From Branchipolynoe longqiensis (lineage: Eukaryota > Annelida > Polychaeta > Phyllodocida > Polynoidae), in contig CM059186.1 of assembly GCA_030323885.1 (NCBI GenBank), forward strand, positions 172,159,230 to 172,223,229: a DNA stretch of 64,000 nt. The letters run 5' to 3'. Shown here piece by piece: positions 30,201-35,480 of this stretch. A program made the position numbers and the translations under genes. Position 1 is the stretch's first letter. Every line of letters starts with the position of its first letter. The notes beneath the pieces were generated by a model that worked only from the letters and a program-made list of their open reading frames with translations, did not search any database and was not told where the DNA came from.

Positions 30201-31137
30201 TCTTTAAGGATAGCATCGAGGACCAAGGATTTCCCCGTTGCAGAATGTCCATAGACGAACACCGCCGCAGGAGTACTTTGCTCGGCCTACAAGTATAACA
30301 AAAAGAACATGAATTTTGATTCAACAATGATGAGAAAAGTGATGTGTCAGCATTTCTGGTTGTTTTTCTGTTTGTTGCCTTACATCCTCAGGGTCCGTAC
30401 ACATGTGAAGATATTGAATTCAAGGCTATCTCAAAACTGTCTTTGATGGGTATTCAAGACTATTTTCATTTGGATTTCAGGAAGAAGAAAAACATTTGCG
30501 AACAGCGATTTCGGATTCATTTATATCAGTGGGGACAGTTTAATGAAATTCAAAAGGCTTTTCAAGACTAATTACCCAAAATAGGTTAAATTCAAGGCTT
30601 TTCAAGGCCTGGGGCAAATGAAGTTCTAGACTTTTCCAGGCTTTCCAGGCCCTGTACGGACCCTGTGTCCTAGGAACTTCTAAGGTCAGGACGAATACCG
30701 ACTTCTGACAGTGCACTCATGGTGACTTTATGGTGCTCTCCAACTGGGACACCAGGCCGCCAGCACCATGACCCGATATATACCACAGTCATATTATCCT
30801 GATACCGCACTAACCAGTCCTTGCCCTAGCTTATTAATTCCAAGCGCCGGGCTAGATAGCGACAAGTATCAATTTTATAAGTCATTGGCTTGACCCGACT
30901 GGGATTCGAGCTCCCGACCGATGTCAGGAGGCACCCAACACATAACCAGAAAGAAAGATAATTTAATTTCAGCAACATTTAAGCTGCGACCTTCACATGG
31001 TGATCTCAGTCCTAAGCAAATATGGCCGAAAATGTACTAACCTCTCCAAAAAGTGTCATCAGCAGTTTAAACTGACGCTTACGACAGAATATTCGTTCTG
31101 ACAGTCTTTCAATAACCTCTTCAATGTCGTACCCCAT
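6188..31137 (-). CDS. ORC5: ORC5, origin recognition complex subunit 5 (13 coding exons)
   Basis: Nuclear replication factor: an AAA+ subunit of the six-part origin recognition complex, which binds origins and helps load the MCM helicase. The exons were joined by eye from conserved blocks and GT-AG sites, and every phase agrees. With one copy of exon 4 the product is 459 aa, close to human (435 aa). Visible parts: the N-terminal segment (exon 1); Walker A GHSATGKS at residues 45-52 (exon 2); a Walker B region beginning VFDKAE at 131 (exon 4); the conserved [13 protein letters not shown] block (exon 5); [20 protein letters not shown] (exon 9); and the C-terminal GPKPFPLDR and [14 protein letters not shown] blocks (exon 11), ending RYLFDFV. 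Exon 4 is amplified nine-fold in frame, so a 643-aa form is also encoded. Intron 2 (8.8 kb) holds a tyrosine-recombinase retrotransposon. A polypyrimidine-AG acceptor lies 4 bases before the ATG, implying an upstream 5' UTR exon that was not located. Confidence 0.93.
6410..6605 (+). mobile_element. SINE-1 relative with a different tail (subfamily B)
   Basis: Shares the SINE-1 body (GAGTCAAACCAATGACTTAA, CTAGCCTGGC, AGGATAGGGCAAGGA). It then switches to GTGGAATGAGGAA and CAATTGTCC instead of the GTCAGGATAATGTGAC body. The same tail occurs at 53.9 kb and, inverted, near 19.05 kb. Confidence 0.7.
8778..9502. mobile_element. TTAA-flanked MITE (Kolobok/piggyBac-like)
   Basis: Ends GGGGAGACGCGGGTGAT and ATCACCTGTGTCTCCCC are inverted repeats. 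TTAA lies immediately outside both (8774-8777 and 9503-9506). 725 bp with no transposase ORF. The TTAA duplication points to the Kolobok or piggyBac superfamily; the family name is inference. Confidence 0.8.
9604..9716 (-). CDS. ORC5: ORC5 coding exon 12
   Basis: Acceptor CTACCCTAG, donor CAG|GTGGGC. Encodes [15 protein letters not shown], then APKFKC and LDFIKPIA, matching the winged-helix-side C-terminus of ORC5. If the donor were ignored, the frame would run 20 more codons to TAA at 9540-9542 with an unconserved tail. The spliced form restores the conserved end, so splicing is preferred. Confidence 0.92.
10027..11178. mobile_element. Palindromic MITE interrupted by a LINE
   Basis: The left arm (10027-10142) and right arm (10199-10219 plus 11076-11178) are inverted copies. 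Shared blocks include ACGGCAAAGTGGATCGTTCA, AACCGATCGTTGC and TGCATGCCGCAAACCACG. The spacer is 10143-10198. Its right arm is split by LINE copy 2. Without the LINE the element would be about 0.3 kb. No clear target duplication was found for the MITE itself. Confidence 0.8.
10220..11063 (-). mobile_element. RNase H-bearing LINE copy 2 (5'-truncated 3' end)
   Basis: Minus-strand copy of the LINE at 23638-26318, covering the end of the RNase H domain and the C-terminal zinc-knuckle region. Its 3' end is the same (CAAT)n tail, seen here as TTGATTGATTGATTGG. TTTGCGGCATGC flanks it exactly at 10208-10219 and 11064-11075 (12-bp target duplication). Nine filler bases lie at 11055-11063. The minus ORF 10640-11161 fuses MITE sequence to the RNase H remnant. 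Confidence 0.88.
11380..11560 (-). mobile_element. SINE-2 copy
   Basis: Minus-strand head GGGAGCCTAAGTAGTGTAAT, B-box-like GGGTTCGAATCC, then TTAGGCGCAATATTTCCCAT. The family module with CCACCTGTCTATGTGG is adjacent. Confidence 0.75.
11673..11783 (-). CDS. ORC5: ORC5 coding exon 11
   Basis: 37 codons from [15 protein letters not shown] to PTANIFSQ. This is the most conserved stretch of the gene, nearly identical to human ([15 protein letters not shown] and [14 protein letters not shown]). Acceptor TTTTGTAG, donor CAA|GTCAGT, phase 0 at both ends. Confidence 0.97.
12100..12235 (+). mobile_element. SINE-1 fragment, plus strand
   Basis: B-box-like GGAGTTCGAATCTC, CCGAGTCAAACC and AGGATAGGGCAAGAACTGG, ending at CAGGATAATG. 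It abuts an oppositely oriented copy. Confidence 0.75.
12236..12567 (-). mobile_element. SINE-1 copy, near full length
   Basis: On the minus strand it runs from the tRNA-like head (GTGGCCGAATGAGTTGAG) through the B-box GGTTCGAACCC and the conserved body to the tail CTTGGATGTTGCTAGGACG and AACAAACAAAC. Confidence 0.88.
12629..12685 (-). CDS. ORC5: ORC5 coding exon 10
   Basis: 19 codons, [19 protein letters not shown]. Corresponds to the basic linker that ends LKKHEK in human. Acceptor GTCTCTGCAG, donor CGA|GTAAGT, phase 0. Confidence 0.88.
13325..13597. mobile_element. TTAA-flanked MITE, AGTTGCATAGTCCGATG family
   Basis: Left end AGTTGCATAGTTCAATG, right end CATCGGACTACGCAGCT, each with TTAA outside (13321-13324 and 13598-13601). 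Shares the interior GAAGTAACTTATTTTAAATGG with the copy at 44660-45006. Lies in ORC5 intron 9. Confidence 0.78.
13694..13898 (-). CDS. ORC5: ORC5 coding exon 9
   Basis: Encodes [13 protein letters not shown], a seven-alanine run, then [33 protein letters not shown]. The second half is strongly conserved (human [25 protein letters not shown]). The polyalanine tract and following 20 or so residues form a variable linker. Acceptor CACTATCAG, donor AAG|GTGAGC. Confidence 0.95.
13930..14233 (-). mobile_element. SINE-1 copy
   Basis: Minus-strand copy with head GGGATGGCTGAATGAGTTAG, the B-box region, CTGAGTGGGATATCACG and the tail AGATGTTGCTAGGACATAAA. It starts about 30 bases before ORC5 exon 9. 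Confidence 0.85.
14270..14592 (-). mobile_element. SINE-1 copy
   Basis: Second adjacent minus-strand copy with diverged head (TTGCCCAATCAGTAGAATG), CAGGATAATGTGATTGTGG, and tail AGATGTTGCTAGGATGTAAA plus a CAAA-rich end. Confidence 0.82.
14776..15717. mobile_element. Harbinger-like non-autonomous transposon, 942 bp
   Basis: Terminal inverted repeats of about 36 bp: TGGTGCTGTCACATTACG at the left and its complement CGTAATGTGACAGCACCA at the right. TTA flanks both sides (14773-14775 and 15718-15720), as expected for PIF/Harbinger insertions. The GC-rich interior has no transposase and carries an 18-bp minisatellite at 15203-15312. Located in ORC5 intron 8. Confidence 0.85.
15203..15312. repeat. 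18-bp minisatellite inside the Harbinger-like element
   Basis: About six units close to CCAGACGCGCCAGCAACA. Open in one frame on each strand, which explains two ORFs there. Confidence 0.85.
15945..16035 (-). CDS. ORC5: ORC5 coding exon 8
   Basis: Encodes (A)[20 protein letters not shown], then QTVYLREVS. Matches human [24 protein letters not shown]. Acceptor GCATTTCAG, donor CAG|GTGAGG. Splits codons with both neighbours in agreeing phase. Confidence 0.95.
16475..16941. mobile_element. MITE with TATGCGTCATTCTCTG ends
   Basis: Left TATGCGTCATTCTCTGAAAC and right GTTTCAGCGAATGACCCATA are inverted repeats, with TA outside both, suggesting a TA target duplication. A longer relative is at 55215-56309. 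It ends 26 bases from ORC5 exon 7. Confidence 0.75.
16968..17016 (-). CDS. ORC5: ORC5 coding exon 7
   Basis: Short 49-bp exon encoding [16 protein letters not shown](A). Human has AVLNFPKYCEPVVKGEA. Acceptor TATATTTTCAG, donor ATG|GTAAGT. Confidence 0.94.
17095..17480. mobile_element. Fragments of the AGTTGCATAGTCCGATG MITE family
   Basis: CATCGGACTATGTCACTTTAA at 17250 and inverted internal blocks (GTAGATTATA, AGTTTGAAGTAACATATT) on both sides of about 17300. Reads as two head-to-head partial copies. Confidence 0.55.
17620..17750 (-). CDS. ORC5: ORC5 coding exon 6
   Basis: Encodes (D)[15 protein letters not shown], then [20 protein letters not shown] and LNELRHL. Matches human [27 protein letters not shown]. 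Acceptor TTGTTGCAG, donor CTG|GTCAGT. Confidence 0.95.
17764..18205. mobile_element. hAT-like non-autonomous element, degenerate
   Basis: CAGGGTTCGCACCC at the left and GGGACCCATACAAACCCTG at the right are imperfect inverted ends. The interior carries CCAGGACTTTCC and its complement. A fragment of the same family lies at 8640-8715. Confidence 0.55.
18797..18908 (-). CDS. ORC5: ORC5 coding exon 5
   Basis: Encodes [20 protein letters not shown], then [17 protein letters not shown]. Human has [26 protein letters not shown]. Acceptor CATCACAG, donor AAG|GTACCA. Confidence 0.96.
19076..19487 (-). mobile_element. SINE-1 copies, one partial and one near full
   Basis: 19076-19145 is a body fragment (CTATCATAGTAATAATGCTG reversed). 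19160-19487 is a near-complete minus-strand copy with tail AGATGTTACCAGGACGTAAA. Confidence 0.75.
19617..19878. mobile_element. hAT-like MITE, CAGGGTCCGTAC family
   Basis: Starts CAGGGTCCGTACAT. The interior repeats ATTCAAGGCT and TTCAAGACTA, shared with the better preserved copy at 30389-30665. The right end is eroded (GACCGTCCATGCC) and stops about 17 bases from the exon 4 donor of ORC5. Confidence 0.7.
19896..20522 (-). CDS. ORC5: ORC5 coding exon 4, amplified nine-fold
   Basis: The ancestral exon is 75 bp (19896-19970) and encodes [19 protein letters not shown] plus LRLSEL, with donor CTG|GTAAGT. It matches human [25 protein letters not shown], the Walker B region of the AAA+ fold. Eight more copies follow upstream at a 69-bp spacing, with acceptor points at 20039, 20108, 20177, 20246, 20315, 20384, 20453 and 20522. 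The reading frame is open across all 209 codons, and each extra unit adds 23 residues. Because exon 3 ends and exon 4 starts in phase 0, using any acceptor keeps the frame. Which acceptor is used cannot be told from DNA. Confidence 0.9.
19896..20541 (-). repeat. 69-bp tandem array with nine splice acceptors
   Basis: Each unit is 17 bases of intron end (GCTTTCTTCGGTTTCAG) plus 52 bases of exon. The natural exon end reads GCTTTCTTCGGCTTTCAG, nearly identical to the intron end, which gives a homology track for unequal exchange or slippage. Unit joints read (5' to 3' on the gene strand) FRRFQ, FLWFQ, FLRFQ, FRRFQ, FLWFQ, FLRFQ, FLRFQ, FLRFQ, hinting at a 207-bp three-unit block. The second unit from the gene 3' side is the most diverged. 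Confidence 0.95.
21154..21354 (-). CDS. ORC5: ORC5 coding exon 3
   Basis: 67 codons beginning [20 protein letters not shown] and ending QAITQTIYL. Aligns with human PHVFVNCVECFTLRLLLEQ and TFNDFVRLFKQ...DQTVYI. Acceptor TTTGACCGCAG, donor TTG|GTGAGT, phase 0 at both ends. Confidence 0.96.
21640..21730. mobile_element. Left half of a TTAA-type MITE split by the retrotransposon
   Basis: Carries the family interior TTTGAAGTAACTTATTTTAA and ATTATAATCTGG. The other half resumes at 29990-30048. ORC5 intron 2. Confidence 0.7.
21743..21927 (+). repeat. Split direct repeat A1
   Basis: Same sequence as A2 (29691-29873) apart from a few changes, mostly in C and G runs. Starts ACCAACGTATATACTACG and ends CAGCCTGTAAAATT. 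Contains a strong hairpin, CCGGTTTGGCAAACCGG, inside C-rich and G-rich runs (about 21788-21835). Confidence 0.93.
21938..22640 (+). repeat. Leader array: four units with intron-like inserts
   Basis: Units begin near 21942, 22148, 22286 and 22506, each with TTAGGGCCAG(C/T)GGACGACGG and later CGGACGACG and GGGTGCCTTTCAA. Units 1, 3 and 4 contain GTAAGT...TACTAG segments at 21966-22032, 22311-22390 and 22530-22607 (67, 80 and 78 bp). Unit 2 lacks the segment exactly at the GT and AG borders (junction 22171/22172). Confidence 0.88.
22743..23637 (+). CDS. Gag-like ORF1 of the retrotransposon, 5' part
   Basis: 298 codons before the LINE insertion. Features in order: a possible extended N-terminus; an acidic stretch [20 protein letters not shown] leading into a charged probable coiled coil (about residues 60-100); an Arg/Ser-rich basic region (about 105-150, [19 protein letters not shown]); then a conserved-looking helical domain ([20 protein letters not shown] onward) and the start of a Cys/His cluster (CFAHN...TC). 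The true start could be the first ATG or one further in. Interrupted at 23638; the frame resumes past the LINE at 26319. Confidence 0.8.
23638..26077 (+). CDS. LINE ORF2 fragment: reverse transcriptase, RNase H, zinc knuckle
   Basis: About 813 open codons with no stop, so the insertion is young or conserved. RT fingers/palm: [20 protein letters not shown], a motif A-like [10 protein letters not shown] and the catalytic VDDF at residues 255-258 (counting from the frame ATG at 23636). RNase H: YTDGSK with Asp554, [18 protein letters not shown] and [18 protein letters not shown]-terminal C-x2-C-x8-H-x4-C knuckle lies in [18 protein letters not shown]. The frame begins in the host gag, so no native start codon is present and it is probably not translated as such. 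Confidence 0.9.
23638..26318 (+). mobile_element. RNase H-bearing LINE copy 1 (5'-truncated), nested
   Basis: Inserted in the gag ORF with TGTAATT on both sides (23631-23637 and 26319-26325). The 5' end is truncated before the RT domain, so the endonuclease and ORF1 are missing. It ends with a (CAAT)n tail at 26303-26318. Same family as 10220-11063 and 32622-33545. RT plus RNase H in one ORF places it in the I/Nimb-like part of the Jockey-I superfamily; the exact clade is not settled. Confidence 0.92.
26319..26390 (+). pseudogene. Gag-like ORF1, 3' end beyond the LINE
   Basis: In the gag frame, continuing from the duplicated target site, the sequence encodes a short stretch with three further Cys residues and His residues, then TGA at 26388-26390. 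Together with the Cys residues before the insertion it forms a Cys/His zinc-binding pattern typical of YR-retrotransposon Gag C-termini. The LINE therefore cut the knuckle in two and removed the native end of Gag. Confidence 0.8.
26430..28595 (+). CDS. Retrotransposon ORF2: reverse transcriptase and RNase H
   Basis: 721 aa, starting 39 bases after the gag stop. The N-terminal 210 residues are Cys-rich with no recognised domain. The RT has motif [12 protein letters not shown] (Asp334), motif B-like [10 protein letters not shown] and motif C YLDDF (residues 403-407). The RNase H acidic residues are in YSDAS (Asp566), NMKEMWA (Glu615), VTDNNT (Asp640) and CDALSR (Asp690). This layout, with YLDD and an RNase H directly after RT and no integrase, is DIRS/Ngaro-like. 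The frame is intact. The first ATG is assumed. Confidence 0.92.
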   Translation: MVYVNAVIAPSINCSTCCPCDPVPLTGAECSAPHCVNHTNIETHCSLVPGVGMCPSGLLARRHYGAPSSISLNLCVFLDNHLTNCPITPASYGDPTTFALCDEMCVSLSGEELPGGVGGHAPTATLLAGAWAVCPNWVSIGRDWLTVSPCERGLSVSASDNYSHESSNFTVTLSCFEATCCCTHFIAGRATQFKPCRAFCDCFARGNFDPDCDFIMRGAIFGFKVINPTCTANYSVSHPPRSIFETKNFIDDKLRSELAAGYISYADVAPICTHNIFAVPKSLAAGYRMIVDCSKPRDVSVNNFVYEITQKFSYQGVDDLVKMMIQGEFIASVDIKDAYRAISIHPTDRPRQALSWDFGEGTTIFLDNRLCMGLSSSPFIFSRISDFIVRCARRDGVLRTVNYLDDFAVLGTDFEDCLQNQLLIMKVLRHLGFYLSYSKLPAPAQCLRFLGIDIDTVNLQLRLLVDKIVKLKHVLCLFLGRKKASRRELERLGGRLAHCSTVVRGGRSFSTRVYDAIRQLKKPYFKFRLNNEFRSELSWWLTSVDSFNGFAKMLGVHATTLSVYSDASNWGFGATHSDDWLVGSFAPDHTLAEELGHHFSSCSPDIDKLHINMKEMWAVVAASRRWCHLWRDRCIVFVTDNNTVRAALSTGRCVNKHIMLYVKELFWLSITYNFEIKSAYVRSSDNIICDALSRWRDPVSRNRVNGADHVRRLCCTSLFSN
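28624..29571 (+). CDS. Retrotransposon ORF3: tyrosine recombinase
   Basis: 315 aa. Catalytic set visible: Arg146 in LLRKCQI, Lys177 in RHSKTIQ, His258 and Arg261 in HSLRRGG, Trp284 in RGDWSSD, and a nucleophile Tyr at 290 or 292 (IYKYIS). The N-terminal 100 residues resemble a SAM-like core-binding domain. It would cut and join the circular cDNA into target DNA without a target duplication. Only 28 bases separate it from ORF2, so it may be read by reinitiation or from a separate message. No frame damage is seen. Confidence 0.93.
   Translation: MRGAARAMGDRYYSTNSPSTRAMQLKKYLAFIDEFRGILAPLPCPPSQVAIYIVWLARTLKYSSITNYLSALNFFLKSEGSDPIDFTSHQIRTVLGGTKHTLGCAVKRAAPLLPAELIKMFSFMSESVGHVSTRAALLLAFRALLRKCQITASESVLLHSDFAFYTWGMVVKVRHSKTIQFSERELLIPVACVPNTELCAVFWVKKHFAQAKVGPSEPAFQVPSGPSGYAPLDYPTLQSTIKHFASLAGLARDNFSCHSLRRGGCTYLALQGVSIDEIRTRGDWSSDAIYKYISRPLSDRIIADMRVASALSAAT
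29599..29690 (+). repeat. Split direct repeat B1
   Basis: 92 bp, matching B2 (29893-29984). Contains AATAAA in GTGAAATAAAGTTGTATCC, a probable polyadenylation signal for the element. Confidence 0.92.
29691..29873 (+). repeat. Split direct repeat A2
   Basis: 183-bp copy of A1, directly after B1. The B1-A2 junction recreates the circle-junction sequence expected for the rolling cDNA template. Confidence 0.92.
29893..29984 (+). repeat. Split direct repeat B2 (3' end of element)
   Basis: 92-bp copy of B1, ending GTAGCTTAC before ATATATATAT flank. Confidence 0.92.
29990..30048. mobile_element. Right half of the TTAA-type MITE
   Basis: ATCTAGATAAGTGTTTTGG, then a CATCAAATTATGCAGCT end with TTAA at 30049-30052. 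Pairs with 21640-21730 across the retrotransposon. Confidence 0.7.
30194..30286 (-). CDS. ORC5: ORC5 coding exon 2 (Walker A)
   Basis: 31 codons, [20 protein letters not shown] then [11 protein letters not shown]. Contains the P-loop GHSATGKS; human has IFIYGHTASGKT. Acceptor ATACTTGTAG, donor GCG|GTACAA, phase 0. Confidence 0.96.
30389..30665. mobile_element. hAT-like MITE, CAGGGTCCGTAC family
   Basis: CAGGGTCCGTACA at the left, TGTACGGACCCTG at the right. Inserted into a SINE-1 tail: ACATCCT precedes it and TGTCCTAGGAA follows. ORC5 intron 1. Confidence 0.82.
30663..30922 (-). mobile_element. SINE-1 copy interrupted by the hAT-like MITE
   Basis: Minus-strand copy whose tail (TTGTTGCCTTACATCCT) lies on the far side of the MITE at 30370-30388. 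The body includes CAGGATAATATGACTGTGG and GCTAGGGCAAGGACTGG. Confidence 0.8.
31042..31137 (-). CDS. ORC5: ORC5 coding exon 1 (start)
   Basis: 32 codons, [20 protein letters not shown] then [12 protein letters not shown]; human ends this exon LQSLFGE. Donor GAG|GTTAGT. TATATTTTTCAG lies 4 bases before the ATG, so the true first exon is probably non-coding and further upstream. Confidence 0.9.
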
Positions 31138-31664
31138 CGTTCTGAAAAATATAGTCATCGATTACCTGTTGGAAAATTCACAACATGCCAAAAAATGTAA
31201 GACGATTGTAACTCGTATCGCAAAGCCACAAATAGAAGTATTGATGGAGTTTGTCTTGCAGTCATTGATATTTGTACATTGGGAGCGGGGGAGTGGGTAA
31301 AAAAAAACATTTTAATTTAACGAAAGATTGGCAAGCCCAGTGCATTGCTTCAAGTTCAATGCGAGTAGTCCTAATTTTGGTTTGTTGTAGTCTGCCATAT
31401 TGGTTTCTTGGCAACTCGATACTACTCCGGTCAAAATTCCTGCCCTATAAACCAATGCACTTACTGTGAGATTAATAGCCCATTTTCCAGGTACATTACA
31501 TATTGTAGTAGTCTGCACTAGGCACAGTATTTCCCATTTTTATCACCCCCACAACACTGGTGTCGTGACCAGGATCCTGTACAAGCTACACGCTGTATAT
31601 TTATTGAACCTACCCTGTGTATGTGTAAGTGCACTGCCTGTATGTATGTAATTCACTAATTGTA

Positions 31665-32121
31665 AGGGACAAGTGTAGGGGTCTGCACTGACCTCTCAGG
31701 CAAGGAGCCGCATAGACAGGTAGGCGTGGGTAGTGTGGTGACATCAGGGAGCCTAGGTGGTGAAATGGTTAGCAGACTGCAGAGAGATGTGGGTTTGAGT
31801 CCCGCTCTTGGAGCAATATCTCCCATTTTCATCACCCCCACGACACTGGCGCCGTGACCATGATCTTGTACAAGCCACACACTGTATGGTTGTTGAACCT
31901 ACCCTGTGTATGTATGTGTAAGTGCATTGCCTGCATGTATGTAATTGTAAGCATTAAATGACCATTTAAAAGACTTATAATTCCAGGGGGACGAGTGTAG
32001 TAGTCTGCACTGACCTCTCAGGCAAGTAACAACATAAACAAGTAGGCGTGGGTAGTCTGGTGATATCATGGAGCCTAGGTGGTGTAATGGTTAATACACT
32101 GGCCCAGAATGCAAAGAGATG
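31665..32121 (+). mobile_element. SINE-2, two tandem units, cut by the gap
   Basis: Heads GGGAGCCTAGGTGGTG near 31747 and GGAGCCTAGGTGGTGTAATG at 32070. The preceding module (GACAAGTGTAGG or GACGAGTGTAGT, then GTCTGCACTGACCTCTCAGG) recurs 316 bp apart. The second unit runs into the N gap. An older partial copy lies at 31525-31650. Confidence 0.8.
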
Positions 32122-32621
32122 NNNNNNNNNNNNNNNNNNNNNNNNNNNNNNNNNNNNNNNNNNNNNNNNNNNNNNNNNNNNNNNNNNNNNNNNNNNNNNN
32201 NNNNNNNNNNNNNNNNNNNNNNNNNNNNNNNNNNNNNNNNNNNNNNNNNNNNNNNNNNNNNNNNNNNNNNNNNNNNNNNNNNNNNNNNNNNNNNNNNNNN
32301 NNNNNNNNNNNNNNNNNNNNNNNNNNNNNNNNNNNNNNNNNNNNNNNNNNNNNNNNNNNNNNNNNNNNNNNNNNNNNNNNNNNNNNNNNNNNNNNNNNNN
32401 NNNNNNNNNNNNNNNNNNNNNNNNNNNNNNNNNNNNNNNNNNNNNNNNNNNNNNNNNNNNNNNNNNNNNNNNNNNNNNNNNNNNNNNNNNNNNNNNNNNN
32501 NNNNNNNNNNNNNNNNNNNNNNNNNNNNNNNNNNNNNNNNNNNNNNNNNNNNNNNNNNNNNNNNNNNNNNNNNNNNNNNNNNNNNNNNNNNNNNNNNNNN
32601 NNNNNNNNNNNNNNNNNNNNN
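32122..32621. other. Assembly gap, exactly 500 N
   Basis: 500 consecutive N, a round number suggesting a placeholder rather than a measured size. Confidence 0.98.
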
Positions 32622-33545
32622 TGAGGTGGTTACAGTCGAGGCTGCCCTCCAAAAAGGCTGTAAAATGTTTTCCTGTTTTACCTTGGTATAAAAGGTGATG
32701 CATACTGTCTGCCAGTGTAGAACTGTTGGCGCAGGGCAAAAAAAAATCAACGGCAACTTAGTAAAAATGTGTTTGAGTGTCAGCGCGGTGACTGACACCC
32801 AATACATTCAGGGGGAGGTTCCCACCTTGTGCAAGAAAAGCATGTGTAAGCCACGAGAGGGCCAATTACGGCAGTGGCTTAAGGACCAACTTGGCCCCGC
32901 CGGACCTCCCGCATGAGACTGTGGTGGCTTTCCCTCAGCTGGTTGCAATTTCTTTAAGTTTATATTAATGTTTTCATCCCACTCATGTTGCCATTTGGTT
33001 TTTATGTGGGTGGCTATTAGTGCTTTCAGATCAGAGTGAGGGATCAGACACCGGTTCAAGATCAGCACACAGTTCAGGGCCTTCTTCGCAGCCCGATCAG
33101 CCTCGTTCGTTTTCCTTGCTATGCGGCATGGCCCAGGCACCAGTCAACAGGGGGATGGTCATAACAACGCCATCTGTGTTGTCAGTTGGTTCATTTTTAT
33201 AAATGACGTTGCTAGAATAGGGTGATTCGTTTTCAGTCCAGCAACAGCCAGGAGGCAAGAGATACCAATCACTGTATATAACATAGGTTAGTGTGGTTGG
33301 ATACCTCGATACCACTCCAATGCGAGAAGGAGTGCTCGGGCTTCTGCAGTGAAAATCGAGCATCTGATTCGGGCAAATCCGTACAACCAATTTTTTTCCC
33401 GTCGGCAGACTGCCGCAGTAGCTACACCGGCTTTGTTCTTCGAACCATCAGTGTATATGGAGAGGTGGTCTGCAAACCTGGCCTTGAATCTCTGCATGCA
33501 GTCCGTTGGTACTCGATATAACCAATGTAGGTATGTGCGCAAATG
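32622..33545 (-). mobile_element. RNase H-bearing LINE copy 3, frame-damaged
   Basis: Minus-strand relative of 23638-26318 covering RNase H ([30 protein letters not shown]) to near the 3' end. Many single-base insertions, mostly in homopolymers, break the frame into at least three pieces. The 3' end is lost in the gap. Confidence 0.88.
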
Positions 33546-34400
33546 GTGACTAGCGGCGGATATTTTCTTACAACAAAACTGATCCAGCCAATCACACCGT
33601 TTTTTTTTGGGAGGGGTCTAGAAAAACGGCTCTAGCTGGATTGGTTTGCATTGGTCAATCTTGATGATTTTTGTATATTATGTAGTATGGGAATCCCTTT
33701 ACAGTCTTAGTTTAACAATATTTCAATTGGTTAAGTTTTGCTATTGCAATAATAACTTCAAAAAGTTTCACTCAATTTCATCACTTAAAATTCACCCTTT
33801 TTTTTAGCAATCTGGAATTTTTTTAAAGTTAACCTGGAACGTGCAGACATTATTAATCTAATACACTGTTGAGTTTGCGCGGGAAATTGTGACTATGGCA
33901 CTCAGAATTGGTGCGAGCTACAATGCAATAGAGGAGCTACAATCCAATAATAACATCTCAAAGTTCACCCAATTTCAACCCGCAAAATTCACCCTTTTAC
34001 ATAAATCCCCAATCTGGAATTTTTTTTAGTTAACTGGAATGTGTAGCAATTATTTAATCTTATAAGTTATTATACTGTTTGAGTTTTGGGAAATTGTGAC
34101 GAGGCACTCAGACATTGGCGCGAGGCGGAATGCAATTGAGGAGCTACTTGTGGTTGGCTTATTGGCAGAGTTGACAGAGAATTGAGTCACCAATTTCGGT
34201 CACAGAAATCTAGTGCTTACTACCTTAAATTTTTTAAATAATTACTCAAGTTCAGAGTTGGAAAAGGCCATAACTTCCTTAATACTCGACCCTATTCCCA
34301 ATAATCTTGGTATCATGTTGAATGCGTTTCAAGGTCTTTCCAGTGGGTGCATTTTGTTTTATTATTGATGGGGTTTGAAATTTTTTGGCACATACCGAAC
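33546..34400. repeat. Non-coding; about 220-bp tandem duplication
   Basis: The stretch with AATTCACCC, AATCTGGAATTTTTTT, GGAAATTGTGAC and GAGGAGCTAC at about 33720-33950 is repeated at about 33951-34150. Nothing else is recognised here. Confidence 0.65.
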
Positions 34401-34945
34401 CAATGTAGTGTCGTGTGGGGTGATGAGAAAAAATGGGAATACTGTGCCTAGAGCGGGACTACGAACCCACATCTCTTTGCATTCCCGGGCCAGTGTGCTA
34501 ACCATTACACCACCTAGGCTCCCTGATATCCAATACACTCCCCACGCCTACCTGTCTATGTGGTTACCTTGCCTGAGAGGTCAGTGCAGACCACTACACT
34601 CGTCCCCCTGGAATTGTAAGGTCTTGTAATTCTTACAATTACATACATACAGGCAATGCACTAACACATACATACACAGGCGTAGGTTCAAACAACCATA
34701 CAGCGCAAAGCTTGTTACAGGATCCTGATCAACGGCAACCAGTGTCGTGGGGGGGTGATGAAAATGGGAAATACTGCCGCCTAGAGCGGGACTCGAACCC
34801 CACATCTCTCTTTGCATTCCCGGGCCAGTGTGCTAACCATTACACCACCTAGGCTCCCTGATATCAATACACTCACCCACGCCTACCTGTCCTATGTGGT
34901 TCACTTGCCTGAGAGGTTCAGGTGCAGACCACTACAGTAGTAACT
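34400..34945 (-). mobile_element. SINE-2, two tandem units, inverted relative to 31.7 kb
   Basis: Minus-strand heads GGGAGCCTAGGTGGTGTAAT end near 34534 and 34860. Each is followed by the B-box GGTTCGAGTCC or a close variant, GGCGCAGTATTTCCC-like sequence and TGATGAAAATGGG reversed. Confidence 0.82.
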
Positions 34946-35289
34946 CACTAACTGTGAGGTAAATAGCCCCATTTTTGGGGGTAGGCCTACATTATACTCC
35001 ATAAATTTGCTTCTACTCGTACATATTATGGTCCATCCACATGTCAAATTATAGGTCTTAAAGTGGTTTATCAGAATACATTTGATTTGAAAGCCTATTT
35101 GATATTGACCATTTTTCTGCAAGTATCTAACATTGGTAATAGTTTTCAGTTAAAAAATATCATAACTTTCTTAATATTGATCACACAAAGATTAATTTGG
35201 TACCATATTAATATTCAGTTTAAGACCTTTCCATTTTTTTTATTTTATTTTGGTCCATTAGTTGTTTAAGCAGGGGAAATTTCAGTCAT

Positions 35290-35480
35290 AGACGACTGGT
35301 CTTCCCTCATTCAACTGGCTGGTTGATAGAAAGCCCGAGCCTACACTTTTACCGACCCAAGGGATTTTTAACCTCCCACACCACATAGACATGGTATGAG
35401 AGCAACTGGCCTTTGATGACGCTGTAAGTTATAGTTATACACAGCGGTGGAAATCCAAATTGGCAGAGCTGGGGGCACAG
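35290..35480. repeat. Dispersed repeat, also at 43.7 kb
   Basis: GATAGAAAGCC(C/T)GAGCCTAC, ACTTTTACCGACCCAA, ATGGTATGAGAGCAACTGGC and AAATTGGCAGAG occur here and at 43740-43897 in the same order. No domain was recognised. Confidence 0.75.

Noticed and set aside
31975..32807. ORFs spanning the N gap
   Set aside because: Made of undetermined bases.
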